A DNA stretch of 64,000 nucleotides from Sulfuritalea sp. (GTDB lineage Bacteria; Pseudomonadota; Gammaproteobacteria; Burkholderiales; Rhodocyclaceae). Shown here piece by piece: positions 16,580 to 25,997 of this stretch (positions are counted from its first letter, which is position 1; every line of letters begins with the position of its first letter). The notes beneath the pieces were generated by a model that made no database searches, was not told the origin of the DNA, and saw only the letters and a list, made by a program, of their open reading frames with translations. Made by a program: the position numbers and the translations under genes. The DNA lies in the NCBI GenBank assembly GCA_016716965.1, contig JADJUP010000056.1:62001-126000 (forward strand), in the 5' to 3' direction.

Positions 16580-17176
16580 TCAATCGACTTCTTCCCAGCC
16601 GGTGATCATGGCCTTGATATGGGCCATGGGCGTGTGGCCGGCTGTGGTGAGATATACGTGGGCGATCAGGAAGGCCAGCATCATGAAGGCGCCGATCACA
16701 TGCCCGGTGGCGACCCATTCCAGCGACAGGCCGGAAAGACCCAACGCCTCCCACTTGTCGTAGAACAGGTAGAGGCCGCCGGTGACCCAGAGCAGCGGAC
16801 CGACGCACACCAGGATGAACAGGTAGGCGAGGCGCTGCAGCGGGTTGTGCTTGCGCAATGTGGTGAGGCGGAAGGGGTGGGGCGCGTTCTTGAAGATGCC
16901 GAACAGGTAGTAGTTCATCATCGCCACGACTTTTTCCGTGGTCGGGATGTACTGCTTCCATTCGCCGGTGGTGAAGTGCCAAAAAATGGCGAACACCCAC
17001 AGCCCGATCAGCGTCCATGCCGCGATGGTGTGGTAGGCCACAGCCTTCTCGAAGCCGAAGATGGTGTAGGTGCCATGGATGTCGAAGGCGGTGAGCATCA
17101 GGAAGATGATCAGGGCCGCCTGCGACCAGTGCCAGAAGCGTTCGAAGCGTTTGAAGACGTAGATGCGTTCAGACAT
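16580..17176 (-). CDS. Membrane cytochrome b (formate-dehydrogenase-gamma/b561-like)
   Basis: A 198-residue protein with four predicted helices, starting MSERIYVFKRFERFWHWSQA. Candidate heme-ligand histidines occur in FWHWSQA, AYHTIAAW, ATGHVIGAF and LIAHVYLTTAGH, the pattern of di-heme b subunits that exchange electrons with the quinone pool. It follows the octaheme gene by 10 bp and is the likely quinone-linked partner that feeds, or receives electrons from, the periplasmic multiheme protein. Confidence 0.87.
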   Translation of the reverse strand: MSERIYVFKRFERFWHWSQAALIIFLMLTAFDIHGTYTIFGFEKAVAYHTIAAWTLIGLWVFAIFWHFTTGEWKQYIPTTEKVVAMMNYYLFGIFKNAPHPFRLTTLRKHNPLQRLAYLFILVCVGPLLWVTGGLYLFYDKWEALGLSGLSLEWVATGHVIGAFMMLAFLIAHVYLTTAGHTPMAHIKAMITGWEEVD

Positions 17177-17186
17177 GATGTACTCC

Positions 17187-18794
17187 TCAATGCTTGCGGC
17201 CGGTGACGATGCGCAGGGCGCCATGGCCGAGCACGCCGAGCAGGGTCAGCAGGACGATGGACCAGCCGAGGGTGTCGACCAGCGTGTTGTTGTCGCGTAC
17301 CGGGATGTAGATGCCGGTGATGCCGGCGAGGCGGCTTTGCTTGCTGTGGCAGTCGGCACAGCCCAGCGCCTTGTTCTTGGGCGCCACCATGTGGGTGATC
17401 GGCCAGGACATCACGGTATTGACGAAGTCGACCTTGCCGGAGAAGGGCTGGCCGGAGTCCTTCATGCCTTCCTCGATCGCCTTGTCCCAGACCAGGGTGT
17501 TCCAGTAGCCATCGGGGCCCGTGGTGTGCGGCGTCACGAGCGTCTTGTTCACCGGGTCATAGGGCTGCGTGCCGCGGAACACCTTCATCGGCCAGATCAT
17601 CGATTTGCCGTCCGCGGCGCTGCCGCCCAGCTTGTTGATCGGCGTGCGCTGGGGTCCCTTTTCGATCTTGTCGGTGAGCAGGGTGTATTCGACATGGCCG
17701 TTGAACCAGGCGTATTCGGGCACCACGTTCTCGCCGAGCTTGAAGTCGCCCTTGCGCGATTCGTAGATGATGCGTTTCTTCTCGTCGCGCTTGACGAACT
17801 GCTTGCCGTTTGCGTCAACTTTGCCGGAGGTCGACCAGTCCCATTCCATCTTGGTCGGTATGCCGCCGCGGGCGAAGGTCGGGATGTGGCAGGTCTGGCA
17901 GGCGATCTTGGTGGCGTGGTTGTTCAGGCGCGCTTCCTTCTTGTGCGGGCCGTTGCCGTGGCAGGCGACGCAGGTGGCGGGGTTGCCGCTACCGGGCTTG
18001 CCGCGGGTTTGCACGCCCTTGTCGTCCTTGGCCGTGGGTGCGTAGCGGCTGCCGGCGACGTCATGGCTCGAGGTCTTGTGGCAGGTGGCGCAGGTGAAGT
18101 CGAGGCCGACCGCGTCCATGTGCACGTCAAGTTCCTTTTCGGGCGTGGCCATGGAGCTGTCGAGGTCGCCGTGCTTGACGCCGTCGCCGCCGCCACCGTT
18201 GAAGTGGCAACCGCCACAGGTGTCGCGGCTGGTCTTGCCGACCTTCTGCGAAATCTTCGCCAGGTCGATGCCCTTGACGATCTTGCCGGAGCCGGGCGGG
18301 AACTCTGTGTCCTTGCCGAAGGCCTGGCCGCCGCTACCGGGGACCTTGCGGTAATTGCCCGTGGTGTCATGGCAGACGAGGCAATCGACGTTTTCTTCCT
18401 TGGTGAAGTCGAAGTTGTTGTCCTTCCAGCCGTAGCCGACGTGGCAGTTGGTACACGCGGCCTGGTTGGCGGCGATGGAAATGCAGTAGTTGTTGAGGAC
18501 GTTCTTCTTGCCCAGCTTCTGGTTGGTGGCGGGATTCAGGTATTCCCACTTCCAGTGCTTGGTGCGGTGGATCTGGCCGGCGGCCTCGGTGTGGCATTCG
18601 AGGCAGGCCTTGGTGACTTCCGGCCCGGAGGCGAAGGCCTTCTGCAGCTGTTTGAACTTGCTGTGGTCAGCAGTCGTTGTCAGCTTGACGGCTTTGGGTT
18701 CCGGTTTGGCTTCTTCAGCCAGCGCAGGGCCAGTGGCAGCCAACAAGCCGGCGCAGAACAGCAATAGCGCGGCTCGGGTGATAGCGGTTCTCAT
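17187..18794 (-). CDS. Octaheme c-type cytochrome, tetrathionate-reductase (OTR) family
   Basis: Exported 535-residue cytochrome with eight CXXCH motifs in order: CLECH (64-68), CTNCH, CLVCH, CGGCH, CATCH, CVACH, CQTCH and CADCH. It has a cleavable signal peptide and one C-terminal membrane helix (SIVLLTLLGVLGHGALRIV). The NNYCISIAANQAACTNCH region and heme order resemble octaheme tetrathionate reductase, which in vitro also reduces nitrite and hydroxylamine. It is the first gene of a long operon with cytochromes b and c, YeeE permeases and rhodaneses, which argues for a sulfur-oxyanion substrate. An FNR-type site at -41.5 predicts anaerobic induction. The true substrate and direction are unproven. 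Confidence 0.88.
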   Translation of the reverse strand: MRTAITRAALLLFCAGLLAATGPALAEEAKPEPKAVKLTTTADHSKFKQLQKAFASGPEVTKACLECHTEAAGQIHRTKHWKWEYLNPATNQKLGKKNVLNNYCISIAANQAACTNCHVGYGWKDNNFDFTKEENVDCLVCHDTTGNYRKVPGSGGQAFGKDTEFPPGSGKIVKGIDLAKISQKVGKTSRDTCGGCHFNGGGGDGVKHGDLDSSMATPEKELDVHMDAVGLDFTCATCHKTSSHDVAGSRYAPTAKDDKGVQTRGKPGSGNPATCVACHGNGPHKKEARLNNHATKIACQTCHIPTFARGGIPTKMEWDWSTSGKVDANGKQFVKRDEKKRIIYESRKGDFKLGENVVPEYAWFNGHVEYTLLTDKIEKGPQRTPINKLGGSAADGKSMIWPMKVFRGTQPYDPVNKTLVTPHTTGPDGYWNTLVWDKAIEEGMKDSGQPFSGKVDFVNTVMSWPITHMVAPKNKALGCADCHSKQSRLAGITGIYIPVRDNNTLVDTLGWSIVLLTLLGVLGHGALRIVTGRKH

Positions 18795-18831
18795 GACATA
18801 GTCCCAAAAATTGGTGTAATTCGAACAATCT

Positions 18832-18879
18832 GATAATCATTATGTACTTATATACCGATAGAGTTTTGACTCAGGTCAA
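18832..18879 (-). promoter_or_regulatory. FNR-type class II promoter for the octaheme operon
   Basis: A perfect dyad TTGAC-TCAG-GTCAA (18866-18879) is centred about 41 bp upstream of a predicted start near 18831. A minus-strand -10 hexamer CATAAT (18839-18844) is correctly spaced. The geometry is that of FNR/CRP class II activation, which predicts expression under oxygen limitation. Confidence 0.7.
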
Positions 18880-19032
18880 GAGATGGGCGATCTGCCATCG
18901 GCTCAAAGGGGGCGGTTTTGATGGAGTTTTTCATCGCAACATCAATCTGTTGCGGAACATTCTGGCGGGAATTCGCTCGGTCGGGAGCCGCGCAGAACGC
19001 CGCCAGGGGAAACCGTCGCCCCCAGGCGAGGT

Positions 19033-21417
19033 TCAGGCCGACTGCTTGATGGCCAGCACGGCCTGGTTGCGCAGGGTCCGCAGCAGCGACAACTCCCGTT
19101 CCGGAATCACGATGTCGCCGGCGTTTTCGCGATCGGCGTAGATCAGTGCGACCGGATTGTTCTTGATCGTCAGGGGTAGCAGGACGAAAGTTTTCGCCGT
19201 AACGGCGCGGCGATGCCATTCCGGAATTCGCGCCTTGATCTGGTCGTCGTCGACATTGCTGATCAGGACATCGACGCCCTTTCCGAGCGCGGCGATGAAC
19301 ACATCGGGTGGACTCTTCAGCGGGAAACGGAACGTCTTGAGGACTTCGTTGGCGTCGGGGCCGAAGCCGAAGCGGCCCGCCATGGTGTTGGTCTTGGCAT
19401 CCCTGACGCACAGCAGGACGCGCTGGAAGCGCATGGCGCGGTACATGGTTTCGAGGATGATGCGCAGGATGTCGTTGAGCTTGAAATCCTCCACCAGCGT
19501 ATTGCTGATGTCCTGGATGCCGGCAGCTAGGATCGACTGGCTATCGACTTCCTCCACACCTTCTCCGCCGGCATGGGGCATTGCCGCGGTGACGACGGTG
19601 GCACCGAGGATCGTTGCATTCAGGGTGGAGGTCGGCGTTTCGGATTCGTCCTCCTTCTCGGGGCTGGCCAGGCCCTGGCCGGAAACCGCCTTGACCTGCT
19701 TGCCGAACGCCGTCTGGCCAAGGTTGATCCGCACCACCCGGGCGAATTCGTTCAGTTCGCCAAGGCAGCGCCCCACCAGCTTCTGGACCTCCGCTTCGTT
19801 GATGCCGGCGTGTTCGCCAAAGCGGGCGATCAGGCTGGCCATGGCCTTCTTCTGGTCGCCCGGATGCTTGCCCGCGATCACGTCGCAGATTTCGTTCGAT
19901 GCCTGGGCGATCACCCGCATCCTGTCTTCGAGGGTGTGCGGGCGGGAAACCGAGCCTCCTTCGACGTGGTGCATGCTGCGCACGATGAGCGTGGGAAAGC
20001 CCCAGGTTCGCGCGGTGCCGATCCCGAGTTCCTCGAAGGAGATGCCGAGCACCAAAGCCGATGCCTGCAGTTCCGACAGTTGCTTCTGCTGCATCTCCCG
20101 GCGGATCGCAGCGGATTCCTCCGGAAAATAGAACTGGCTGAGGATGCGGCCGAGGGAATGGAACAGCCCGCAGATGAAGGACTGTTCCGCGTCATGCGCG
20201 CCGAGCTTCTTGCCGAGGTCGCGCGCCATGAGCGCGGCGAAATTCGACTGGATGAACTCCTCCATCAGTTGCTGCTTGGCCGACGTATTTTGCAGGTGCT
20301 CGAACATGAGCACCGTGATCGCCAGGTTGCGCACCGCGTCGAAACCCAGCACCAGGATCGCGCGCGAGACAGTGCTGATGTTGCCCGCGCCGGCCGAGCG
20401 GAAATAGGCCGAATTGACCAGCTTGAGCAGCTTGTTGGTCAGCGCGAAGTCGCGCAGGATCGCGCCCGACAGCTTCTGGATGCTGTCGCGGTCGGACTGG
20501 GCGATCCGGTTGATTGCGCTGACCGATTCCGATAGCGCCGGAAAGTCGCTTTTGTGGCGCATCCGGCGCAGCAGGAACTCAAGGGTGCCACTCGTCGAAC
20601 CGGAACTGTCCCCCACCTCCGGATTGAGGAAGCCGTCGATCGCCTGGCGAAACGCCTCGGCGGATGAATAGCGGGCCTCGGGATCGCGCGCTGTGGCCTT
20701 GTGCAGGATGGTGGCGATGCGATCGTCGACGTCGGCATCGCCGTCGCGCGGTATTTCGATGTCCTCGTTGGCCAGGCGGTACATCACCTGGTAGACGTCG
20801 CGTCCCTGAATCGCGCGGTGCCCGTAGATCATTTCGAACAGCACCAGTCCGGCGGCGAACACATCGACCTGGGGTCCGATCCTGCGTTCCATGATGTATT
20901 CGGGTGCCATGTAGGAAGGCGTGCCGGTGTATCCCGCCTGCCCGTCCTCCTTGGCGGCGACCTCGGCGGCGATGCCGAAATCCATCACCCGCGGCCTGCC
21001 CTGTTCGTCGATCAGGATGTTGCTCGGTTTCAGGTCGCGATGGACTATGCCGTGGCGATGCGCTTCGGCCAGTGCATCGAGCACCTGGCCGATGATGCTG
21101 GCGGCCTTGCTGGCGGTCAGCTTGCCCGCTTCGCGGATGGATTTTTCCAGGGTCTTGCCTGGTACGTACTCGAAGACCAGGTAAAGGTCGCCGCCTTCCT
21201 CGCCAGCTTCGAACACCGGCACCAGGTTGGCATGGCGCAACTGGCTGATCGACCGTGCCTCGGCAAGGAGGGTCTGGTTCTGCTCTGGATCCGGGCGGGT
21301 GAAGTGCAGCGTCTTGATCGCGACCTCGCGCTGCAGGTGCGGATCGCGGGCCAGATAGACCACGTTTTGCGCACCCCGGCCGAGTTCCCTGACGATGTCG
21401 AATCGGCCGATCTTCAT
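19033..21417 (-). CDS. Ser/Thr protein kinase with HDOD and GAF domains
   Basis: A 794-residue soluble protein with three modules. Residues 1-265 are a Hanks-type kinase: glycine loop GRGAQNVVYLA, Lys35 in VAIKTL, catalytic HRDLKPSN (D128), DFG (D146) and MAPEY. Residues about 285-480 are an HDOD domain (ALSESVSAINRIAQ, FALTNKLLKLVNSAYFR). Residues about 640-790 are a GAF domain. There is no transmembrane segment, so it is a cytosolic signalling protein, unlike most PknB-type kinases. It is monocistronic, and its targets are unknown. The kinase residues are complete, so it should be active. Confidence 0.9.
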   Translation of the reverse strand: MKIGRFDIVRELGRGAQNVVYLARDPHLQREVAIKTLHFTRPDPEQNQTLLAEARSISQLRHANLVPVFEAGEEGGDLYLVFEYVPGKTLEKSIREAGKLTASKAASIIGQVLDALAEAHRHGIVHRDLKPSNILIDEQGRPRVMDFGIAAEVAAKEDGQAGYTGTPSYMAPEYIMERRIGPQVDVFAAGLVLFEMIYGHRAIQGRDVYQVMYRLANEDIEIPRDGDADVDDRIATILHKATARDPEARYSSAEAFRQAIDGFLNPEVGDSSGSTSGTLEFLLRRMRHKSDFPALSESVSAINRIAQSDRDSIQKLSGAILRDFALTNKLLKLVNSAYFRSAGAGNISTVSRAILVLGFDAVRNLAITVLMFEHLQNTSAKQQLMEEFIQSNFAALMARDLGKKLGAHDAEQSFICGLFHSLGRILSQFYFPEESAAIRREMQQKQLSELQASALVLGISFEELGIGTARTWGFPTLIVRSMHHVEGGSVSRPHTLEDRMRVIAQASNEICDVIAGKHPGDQKKAMASLIARFGEHAGINEAEVQKLVGRCLGELNEFARVVRINLGQTAFGKQVKAVSGQGLASPEKEDESETPTSTLNATILGATVVTAAMPHAGGEGVEEVDSQSILAAGIQDISNTLVEDFKLNDILRIILETMYRAMRFQRVLLCVRDAKTNTMAGRFGFGPDANEVLKTFRFPLKSPPDVFIAALGKGVDVLISNVDDDQIKARIPEWHRRAVTAKTFVLLPLTIKNNPVALIYADRENAGDIVIPERELSLLRTLRNQAVLAIKQSA

Positions 21418-21586
21418 GTGCTGCGCTGTCGCTCCCGGGGGCTTGCGCGGGATTCGAGTGTCCCGGCTGTTGGCCGTTCGATTCTATAGGGATCGCGCAG
21501 CCCTTGCATGCCGGATTCAAGGGCCAGCCTACGCCGCCGGCGCCGCTGCATCGAACCCGCCGGATGCAGCGCGGCGCACTGCCCGG

Positions 21587-23443
21587 TCAGGAAAGCTGCG
21601 CGATATCCCTCACGGCGCCCGTGTCGGCTGAGGTCGTCATCGCCGCATAGGCCTTCAGCGCCGACGAGACTACGCGCTGGCGGCCGAGCGGCTTCCAGGC
21701 ACCATGTTCACCTGGGCCGCGCGCTTCCATCGCGGCACGCCGTGCCGCCAGCGCCGACTCTTCGACGGCGAGGTGGATGCGGCGGTTCGGTATGTCGATC
21801 TCGATGGTGTCGCCTTCCTCCACCAGGCCGATGGCGCCGCCGGCGGCAGCCTCGGGCGAGGCATGGCCGATCGACAGGCCGGAGGTGCCGCCGGAAAAGC
21901 GGCCGTCGGTGAGCAGCGCGCAGACCTTGCCCATGCCCTTCGATTTCAAATACGAGGTCGGGTAGAGCATTTCCTGCATGCCCGGCCCGCCCTTCGGCCC
22001 TTCGTAGACCACGATCACGATGTCGCCGGCGACGATCTGGTCACCGAGGATCTTCTCGACAGCTTCTTCCTGCGACTGGCAGACGCGGGCGCGGCCGGTG
22101 AACCGGAGGTTCGACTCATCGACGCCGGCAGTCTTTACCACGCAGCCTTTCTCGGCGATGTTGCCGAACAGCACGGCGAGGCCGCCGTCCTTCGAATAGG
22201 CGTGGGCCTGGTCGCGGATGCAGCCGTTGGCGCGGTCGAGGTCCAGCGTCGGATAGCGGCGCTTCTGCGAAAAGGCCACCTGGGTCGGCACGCCGCCCGG
22301 CGCCGCGCGATAGAACTCATGCACGGCAGGCGTGTGGTTGCGCTTGACGTCGCAGCAGTCCAGCGCCTCGCCCATGCTCGGATACAACACCGTCGGGCAG
22401 TCGCGGTTGATCAGGCCGGCGCGATCGAGTTCGCCGAGGATGGCCATGATGCCGCCGGCACGATGCACGTCCTCCATGTGGTACTTCTGCGTCGCCGGCG
22501 CCACCTTGGCCAGGCAGGGCACCTTGCGCGACATGCGGTCGATGTCGGCCAGGTTGAAATCGACTTCGCCTTCCTGCGCGGCGGCCAGCAGGTGCAGCAC
22601 GGTGTTGGTCGAACCGCCCATCGCGATGTCGAGCGCGATGGCGTTTTCGAAGGCGCCGAAGCTGGCGATCGAACGCGGCAGCACCGAGGCGTCGTCCTTC
22701 CCGTACCAGCGCCGGCAGAGATCGACGACGACGCGGCCGGCCTTGCGGAACAGCATCTCGCGGTCGGCATGGGTAGCCAGCAAGGAGCCGTTGCCCGGCA
22801 GCGAAAGTCCCAGCGCCTCGGTCAGGCAGTTCATCGAGTTGGCCGTGAACATGCCCGAGCAGGATCCGCAGGTCGGGCAGGCGGAGCGCTCCATGGCGGC
22901 GACTTCCTTGTCCGAGTTGTGGTCGTCGGCAGCCTCGATCATGGCGTCGATCAGGTCCACCATGCGGTACTCGCCGTGCCATTTGACCTTGCCGGCCTCC
23001 ATCGGACCGCCGGACACGAATACGGTTGGAATGTTGAGGCGCAGGCTGGCCATCAGCATGCCCGGCGTGATCTTGTCGCAATTCGAGATGCAGACCATGG
23101 CGTCGGCGCAGTGGGCATTGACCATGTACTCCACCGAGTCGGCGATCAGTTCGCGCGAGGGCAGCGAATACAGCATGCCGCCGTGGCCCATGGCGATGCC
23201 GTCGTCGACGGCGATGGTGTTGAATTCCTTGGCGACGCCGCCAGCCGCTTCGATCTCGCGCGCGACGAGTTGGCCGAGGTCCTTCAGATGCACATGGCCC
23301 GGCACGAACTGGGTGAAGGAGTTGACGACGGCGATGATCGGCTTGCCGAAGTCCTTGTCCGTCATGCCGGTGGCGCGCCACAGCGCGCGGGCGCCGGCCA
23401 TGTTGCGGCCGTGGGTGGAAGTGCGTGAGCGGTAGTCAGGCAT
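21587..23443 (-). CDS. ilvD: Dihydroxy-acid dehydratase IlvD
   Basis: A 618-residue enzyme of branched-chain amino-acid synthesis converting 2,3-dihydroxy-isovalerate and its homologue to 2-keto acids. I use the ATG at 23443 (MPDYRSRTSTHGRNMAGARA), the family N-terminus; the open frame extends upstream without similarity. Fe-S and Mg ligands are in CISNCDKITPGM, PTCGSCSGMFTANSM and the C-terminal GRFSGGTSGLSIGHASPEAA. It contains a 24-bp dispersed repeat encoding ESALAARR near the C-terminus, where related proteins keep LAARR. Confidence 0.96.
   Translation of the reverse strand: MPDYRSRTSTHGRNMAGARALWRATGMTDKDFGKPIIAVVNSFTQFVPGHVHLKDLGQLVAREIEAAGGVAKEFNTIAVDDGIAMGHGGMLYSLPSRELIADSVEYMVNAHCADAMVCISNCDKITPGMLMASLRLNIPTVFVSGGPMEAGKVKWHGEYRMVDLIDAMIEAADDHNSDKEVAAMERSACPTCGSCSGMFTANSMNCLTEALGLSLPGNGSLLATHADREMLFRKAGRVVVDLCRRWYGKDDASVLPRSIASFGAFENAIALDIAMGGSTNTVLHLLAAAQEGEVDFNLADIDRMSRKVPCLAKVAPATQKYHMEDVHRAGGIMAILGELDRAGLINRDCPTVLYPSMGEALDCCDVKRNHTPAVHEFYRAAPGGVPTQVAFSQKRRYPTLDLDRANGCIRDQAHAYSKDGGLAVLFGNIAEKGCVVKTAGVDESNLRFTGRARVCQSQEEAVEKILGDQIVAGDIVIVVYEGPKGGPGMQEMLYPTSYLKSKGMGKVCALLTDGRFSGGTSGLSIGHASPEAAAGGAIGLVEEGDTIEIDIPNRRIHLAVEESALAARRAAMEARGPGEHGAWKPLGRQRVVSSALKAYAAMTTSADTGAVRDIAQLS
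21739..21762 (+). repeat. 24-bp dispersed repeat, copy 3 (inside ilvD)
   Basis: GCCGTGCCGCC followed by AGCGCCGACTCTT, antisense to ilvD and identical over the whole 24-mer to the copy in the yyaL-type gene. Confidence 0.8.
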
Positions 23444-23519
23444 GGAAGTCTCCTGCGATGGGCGCGATGGCCGGAAAAGAGCGTTCGATTCTAGCGGAAG
23501 CCCTGCGGCGAACGAAACT

Positions 23520-23543
23520 GCCGTACCGCCGGCGCCGACTTTC
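23520..23543 (+). repeat. 24-bp dispersed repeat, copy 4
   Basis: GCCGTACCGCC followed by GGCGCCGACTTTC, between the ilvD start and the end of the response-regulator gene. Confidence 0.85.
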
Positions 23544-23588
23544 AATCTGCCCGGCGATCGACCGTCTCCGATCATGCGGGCAAATGGA

Positions 23589-24209
23589 TCAAGGCCTGGG
23601 AGTACTGATTCCCATGCTGAGCCGCACCAGGTCGGCAATGCCGTCCGCAGCAAGCTTCGTCATCATGCGCGTCTTGTGCACCTCGACCGTGCGCACGCTG
23701 ATCCCGAGTTCGTCGGCGATGTCGCGATTGTGGTGCCCCGCCACTACCAGGTCCATCACTTCGCGTTCGCGGGGCGTGAGCGTCGCCAGACGCTGTGCCA
23801 ACGCTGCGGAAGACGCGCTTTCATCGCGTTCGACCGAATGCCTCGCCTTCGCCTCGGCGATGGCTTCGATCAGTTTTGCCTGATCGATGGGCTTCTCCAG
23901 GAAGTCGACCGCGTTCGCGCGAAACGCCTGCCGGGCGGAACCGACGTCGCCGTGCCCCGTCATGATGATCACCGGCATGCGACATCCCTTGTCGACCAGC
24001 CACTGCTGCAGTGCGAGTCCATCCATTCCCGGCATCCGGATGTCGACCAGCATGCAGCCCGTCCAATCCGGCTGGTACGCCGCGAGGAAACTTTCCGCAT
24101 CGGCAAACGGCGAAACCGAATACCCCTGCCGACCCAGCAGGAGTCCAAGTGCATCCCGAACGGAAAGGTCATCCTCGACGATGAAGATGGTAAAGGTACT
24201 AGGTGGCAT
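23589..24209 (-). CDS. FixJ/NarL-type response regulator
   Basis: A 206-residue two-domain regulator: a receiver with the acidic pair ED in IVEDDLSVRDAL, a phosphorylation Asp in MLVDIRMPGMDG and a Lys in LEKPID, then a LuxR-type HTH (LTPREREVMDLVVAGHHNRD, SVRTVEVHKTRMM). The FixJ-like sequence suggests sigma-70 promoter activation. Its start lies inside the end of the histidine-kinase gene (11-bp overlap), so the two form a coupled two-component pair. The stimulus is unknown. Confidence 0.92.
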   Translation of the reverse strand: MPPSTFTIFIVEDDLSVRDALGLLLGRQGYSVSPFADAESFLAAYQPDWTGCMLVDIRMPGMDGLALQQWLVDKGCRMPVIIMTGHGDVGSARQAFRANAVDFLEKPIDQAKLIEAIAEAKARHSVERDESASSAALAQRLATLTPREREVMDLVVAGHHNRDIADELGISVRTVEVHKTRMMTKLAADGIADLVRLSMGISTPRP

Positions 24210-25830
24210 CTTCGATGGCCCCTTCCACAGGCAAATTTATCTTGAATATCCCGTGATCGCTGACATCGGCCCACAGATTTCCGCCATGGGCCTCAATTAT
24301 TGCGCGACTGATGATCAGGCCCAGGCCGAGGCCGCTGGACTTGCTTGACTGAAATCCGGCAAAAAGGCGTGACGCACTGTTTGCATCCAGCCCGGAACCG
24401 CTGTCTTCGATGGTGATGCAGACTCGGGACAACCCTTCTACCTGAGCATTTACGCGAATCGAACGATCTTCGGCGGCGCGAGAACGAACGGCATCGAACG
24501 CGTTCGTAATCAGGTTTCGCAGCACGACTTCGAGTTGAAGCCGGTCGCAGAGCAATTGGCAGGCGGGGATTGTTCCGATCGTCAAGTTGACGGACTCCCG
24601 ATGTGCCCTGTTCGAGAACGACGTTGCCGATGATGTGACCAGGTCATTCAGCGCGACCGGTTCAAGTCGAGTCGTTCCGGTGCGGAAAAAGTCGCGCAGC
24701 CGGCGCAGCACTTCGGCGGCGCGCAAAGACTCCTGAACCATTTTGTGCACGGCATCCCGCAACTGCGGTCCGCTTTCCCCCCGATCGAGCATGTCTTCGC
24801 ATGCCATTCCATACGCGGAAAGCGCCGTGAGCGGCTGGTTGAGTTCATGGGCCAATGCGCCTGCCATTTCGCCGGCTGCCGCAAGGCGCAGGGTCTGTCG
24901 CAACTCATCGCTGACACGCGCCTTTTCATCCACGACAACACCGATGAAAAAGCCGAACAGGGAAATCACCGCCGCCAGTATCTGGATTTCCAGCACGGTC
25001 ACCATGGCGACCTTTTGCAGCAGGACCGCAAAGATGATTCCCATCTGGATGATTGCTGCGGCGATCACCGCTCCGGGAAGACCCTGACGCGATGCAGCCC
25101 AGGCGATCGGCAGCAAGAGCGCGTAGAAGTACTGAAAGCGGGAATCCGCACCCAGCCCGAAGGCGATCCAGAGTGCCGCGGAGGCAAGTCCCAGGTGCCA
25201 AATGAACTCGATCCGGAACACCACATGGCGCAAGCGGCTTCGGCGCTGCTCGTCGATCAGCATCCAAAGGATGGGCATGGCTACCAACGCCCCGACGCCA
25301 TCGCCTATCCAGTACTGCAGCACCGCATGGCCAACCGCTGCACTTGGCACAAAGCCGGTCACGGAAAGCGCCGCGACGAAGATCGCGCTGTTGATCAGCG
25401 TTCCTGTTGCAATCACGCCGGCCCAGGCGAGGAGCCCCGGCCTGTCCGAAAAAAGCGACCCGCCGACGAGAAACCTGCTCAGCGCCCTGGCGATCGCCCA
25501 GTATCCGAAGGTCAGCAATGCCGCAAGCATGACCGTCCCGGCAAGCGATACCGGCAATCCGCGAACCCAGGTTTCGGCAATCACGATTGCTAGTGCCATG
25601 GGAAGGATGATCCAGTTGCCAAAGCGCAGCAGGAAGATCAGGCCCAGGGCCGGAGCCGGGTTCCACGGCGTGATGTTCAGGCCATGCAGGGGATGGATAA
25701 AGCTGGCCCAGTCAAGGGCGACATAGCCCAGAATCAGGAAGGTGACGTCGCGCCAGCGGGGCCGAAGCGTCGAGGACATGGCTTGTGATTCAACCGGATT
25801 GAAGGACGAATGCCTATTTTGCTGTTCCAT
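24199..25830 (-). CDS. MASE1-domain sensor histidine kinase
   Basis: A roughly 543-residue membrane kinase from the ATG at 25830; an ATG at 25779 is equally plausible, and neither has a clear ribosome-binding site. The N-terminal half is an eight-helix MASE1 sensor (SFIHPLHGLNITPWNPAPAL). It is followed by HisKA (AGALAHELNQPLTALSAYG, His about 340) and HATPase_c (LRNLITNAFDAVRS, GLGLGLIISRAIIEAHGG). It has no receiver of its own and is cotranscribed with the FixJ-type regulator. It is divergent from the cation-antiporter operon across 167 bp, so it might regulate that operon; this is inference. Confidence 0.9.
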   Translation of the reverse strand: MEQQNRHSSFNPVESQAMSSTLRPRWRDVTFLILGYVALDWASFIHPLHGLNITPWNPAPALGLIFLLRFGNWIILPMALAIVIAETWVRGLPVSLAGTVMLAALLTFGYWAIARALSRFLVGGSLFSDRPGLLAWAGVIATGTLINSAIFVAALSVTGFVPSAAVGHAVLQYWIGDGVGALVAMPILWMLIDEQRRSRLRHVVFRIEFIWHLGLASAALWIAFGLGADSRFQYFYALLLPIAWAASRQGLPGAVIAAAIIQMGIIFAVLLQKVAMVTVLEIQILAAVISLFGFFIGVVVDEKARVSDELRQTLRLAAAGEMAGALAHELNQPLTALSAYGMACEDMLDRGESGPQLRDAVHKMVQESLRAAEVLRRLRDFFRTGTTRLEPVALNDLVTSSATSFSNRAHRESVNLTIGTIPACQLLCDRLQLEVVLRNLITNAFDAVRSRAAEDRSIRVNAQVEGLSRVCITIEDSGSGLDANSASRLFAGFQSSKSSGLGLGLIISRAIIEAHGGNLWADVSDHGIFKINLPVEGAIEDAT

Positions 25831-25997
25831 GGTCCAGGATGTAATTCGTGCGGGTACGTAGGGGTTGCGCTTATGCCGCCGAAAAGCATACCGCCATCTG
25901 GCAGTTGTCATTGCATCGATCCGATTCTCGATGATGGAAGCGCGTAGGTGAATTAGCGAATTTTCAGGGGTGTGCCAAATCGCTAGCATCCCTGGCC

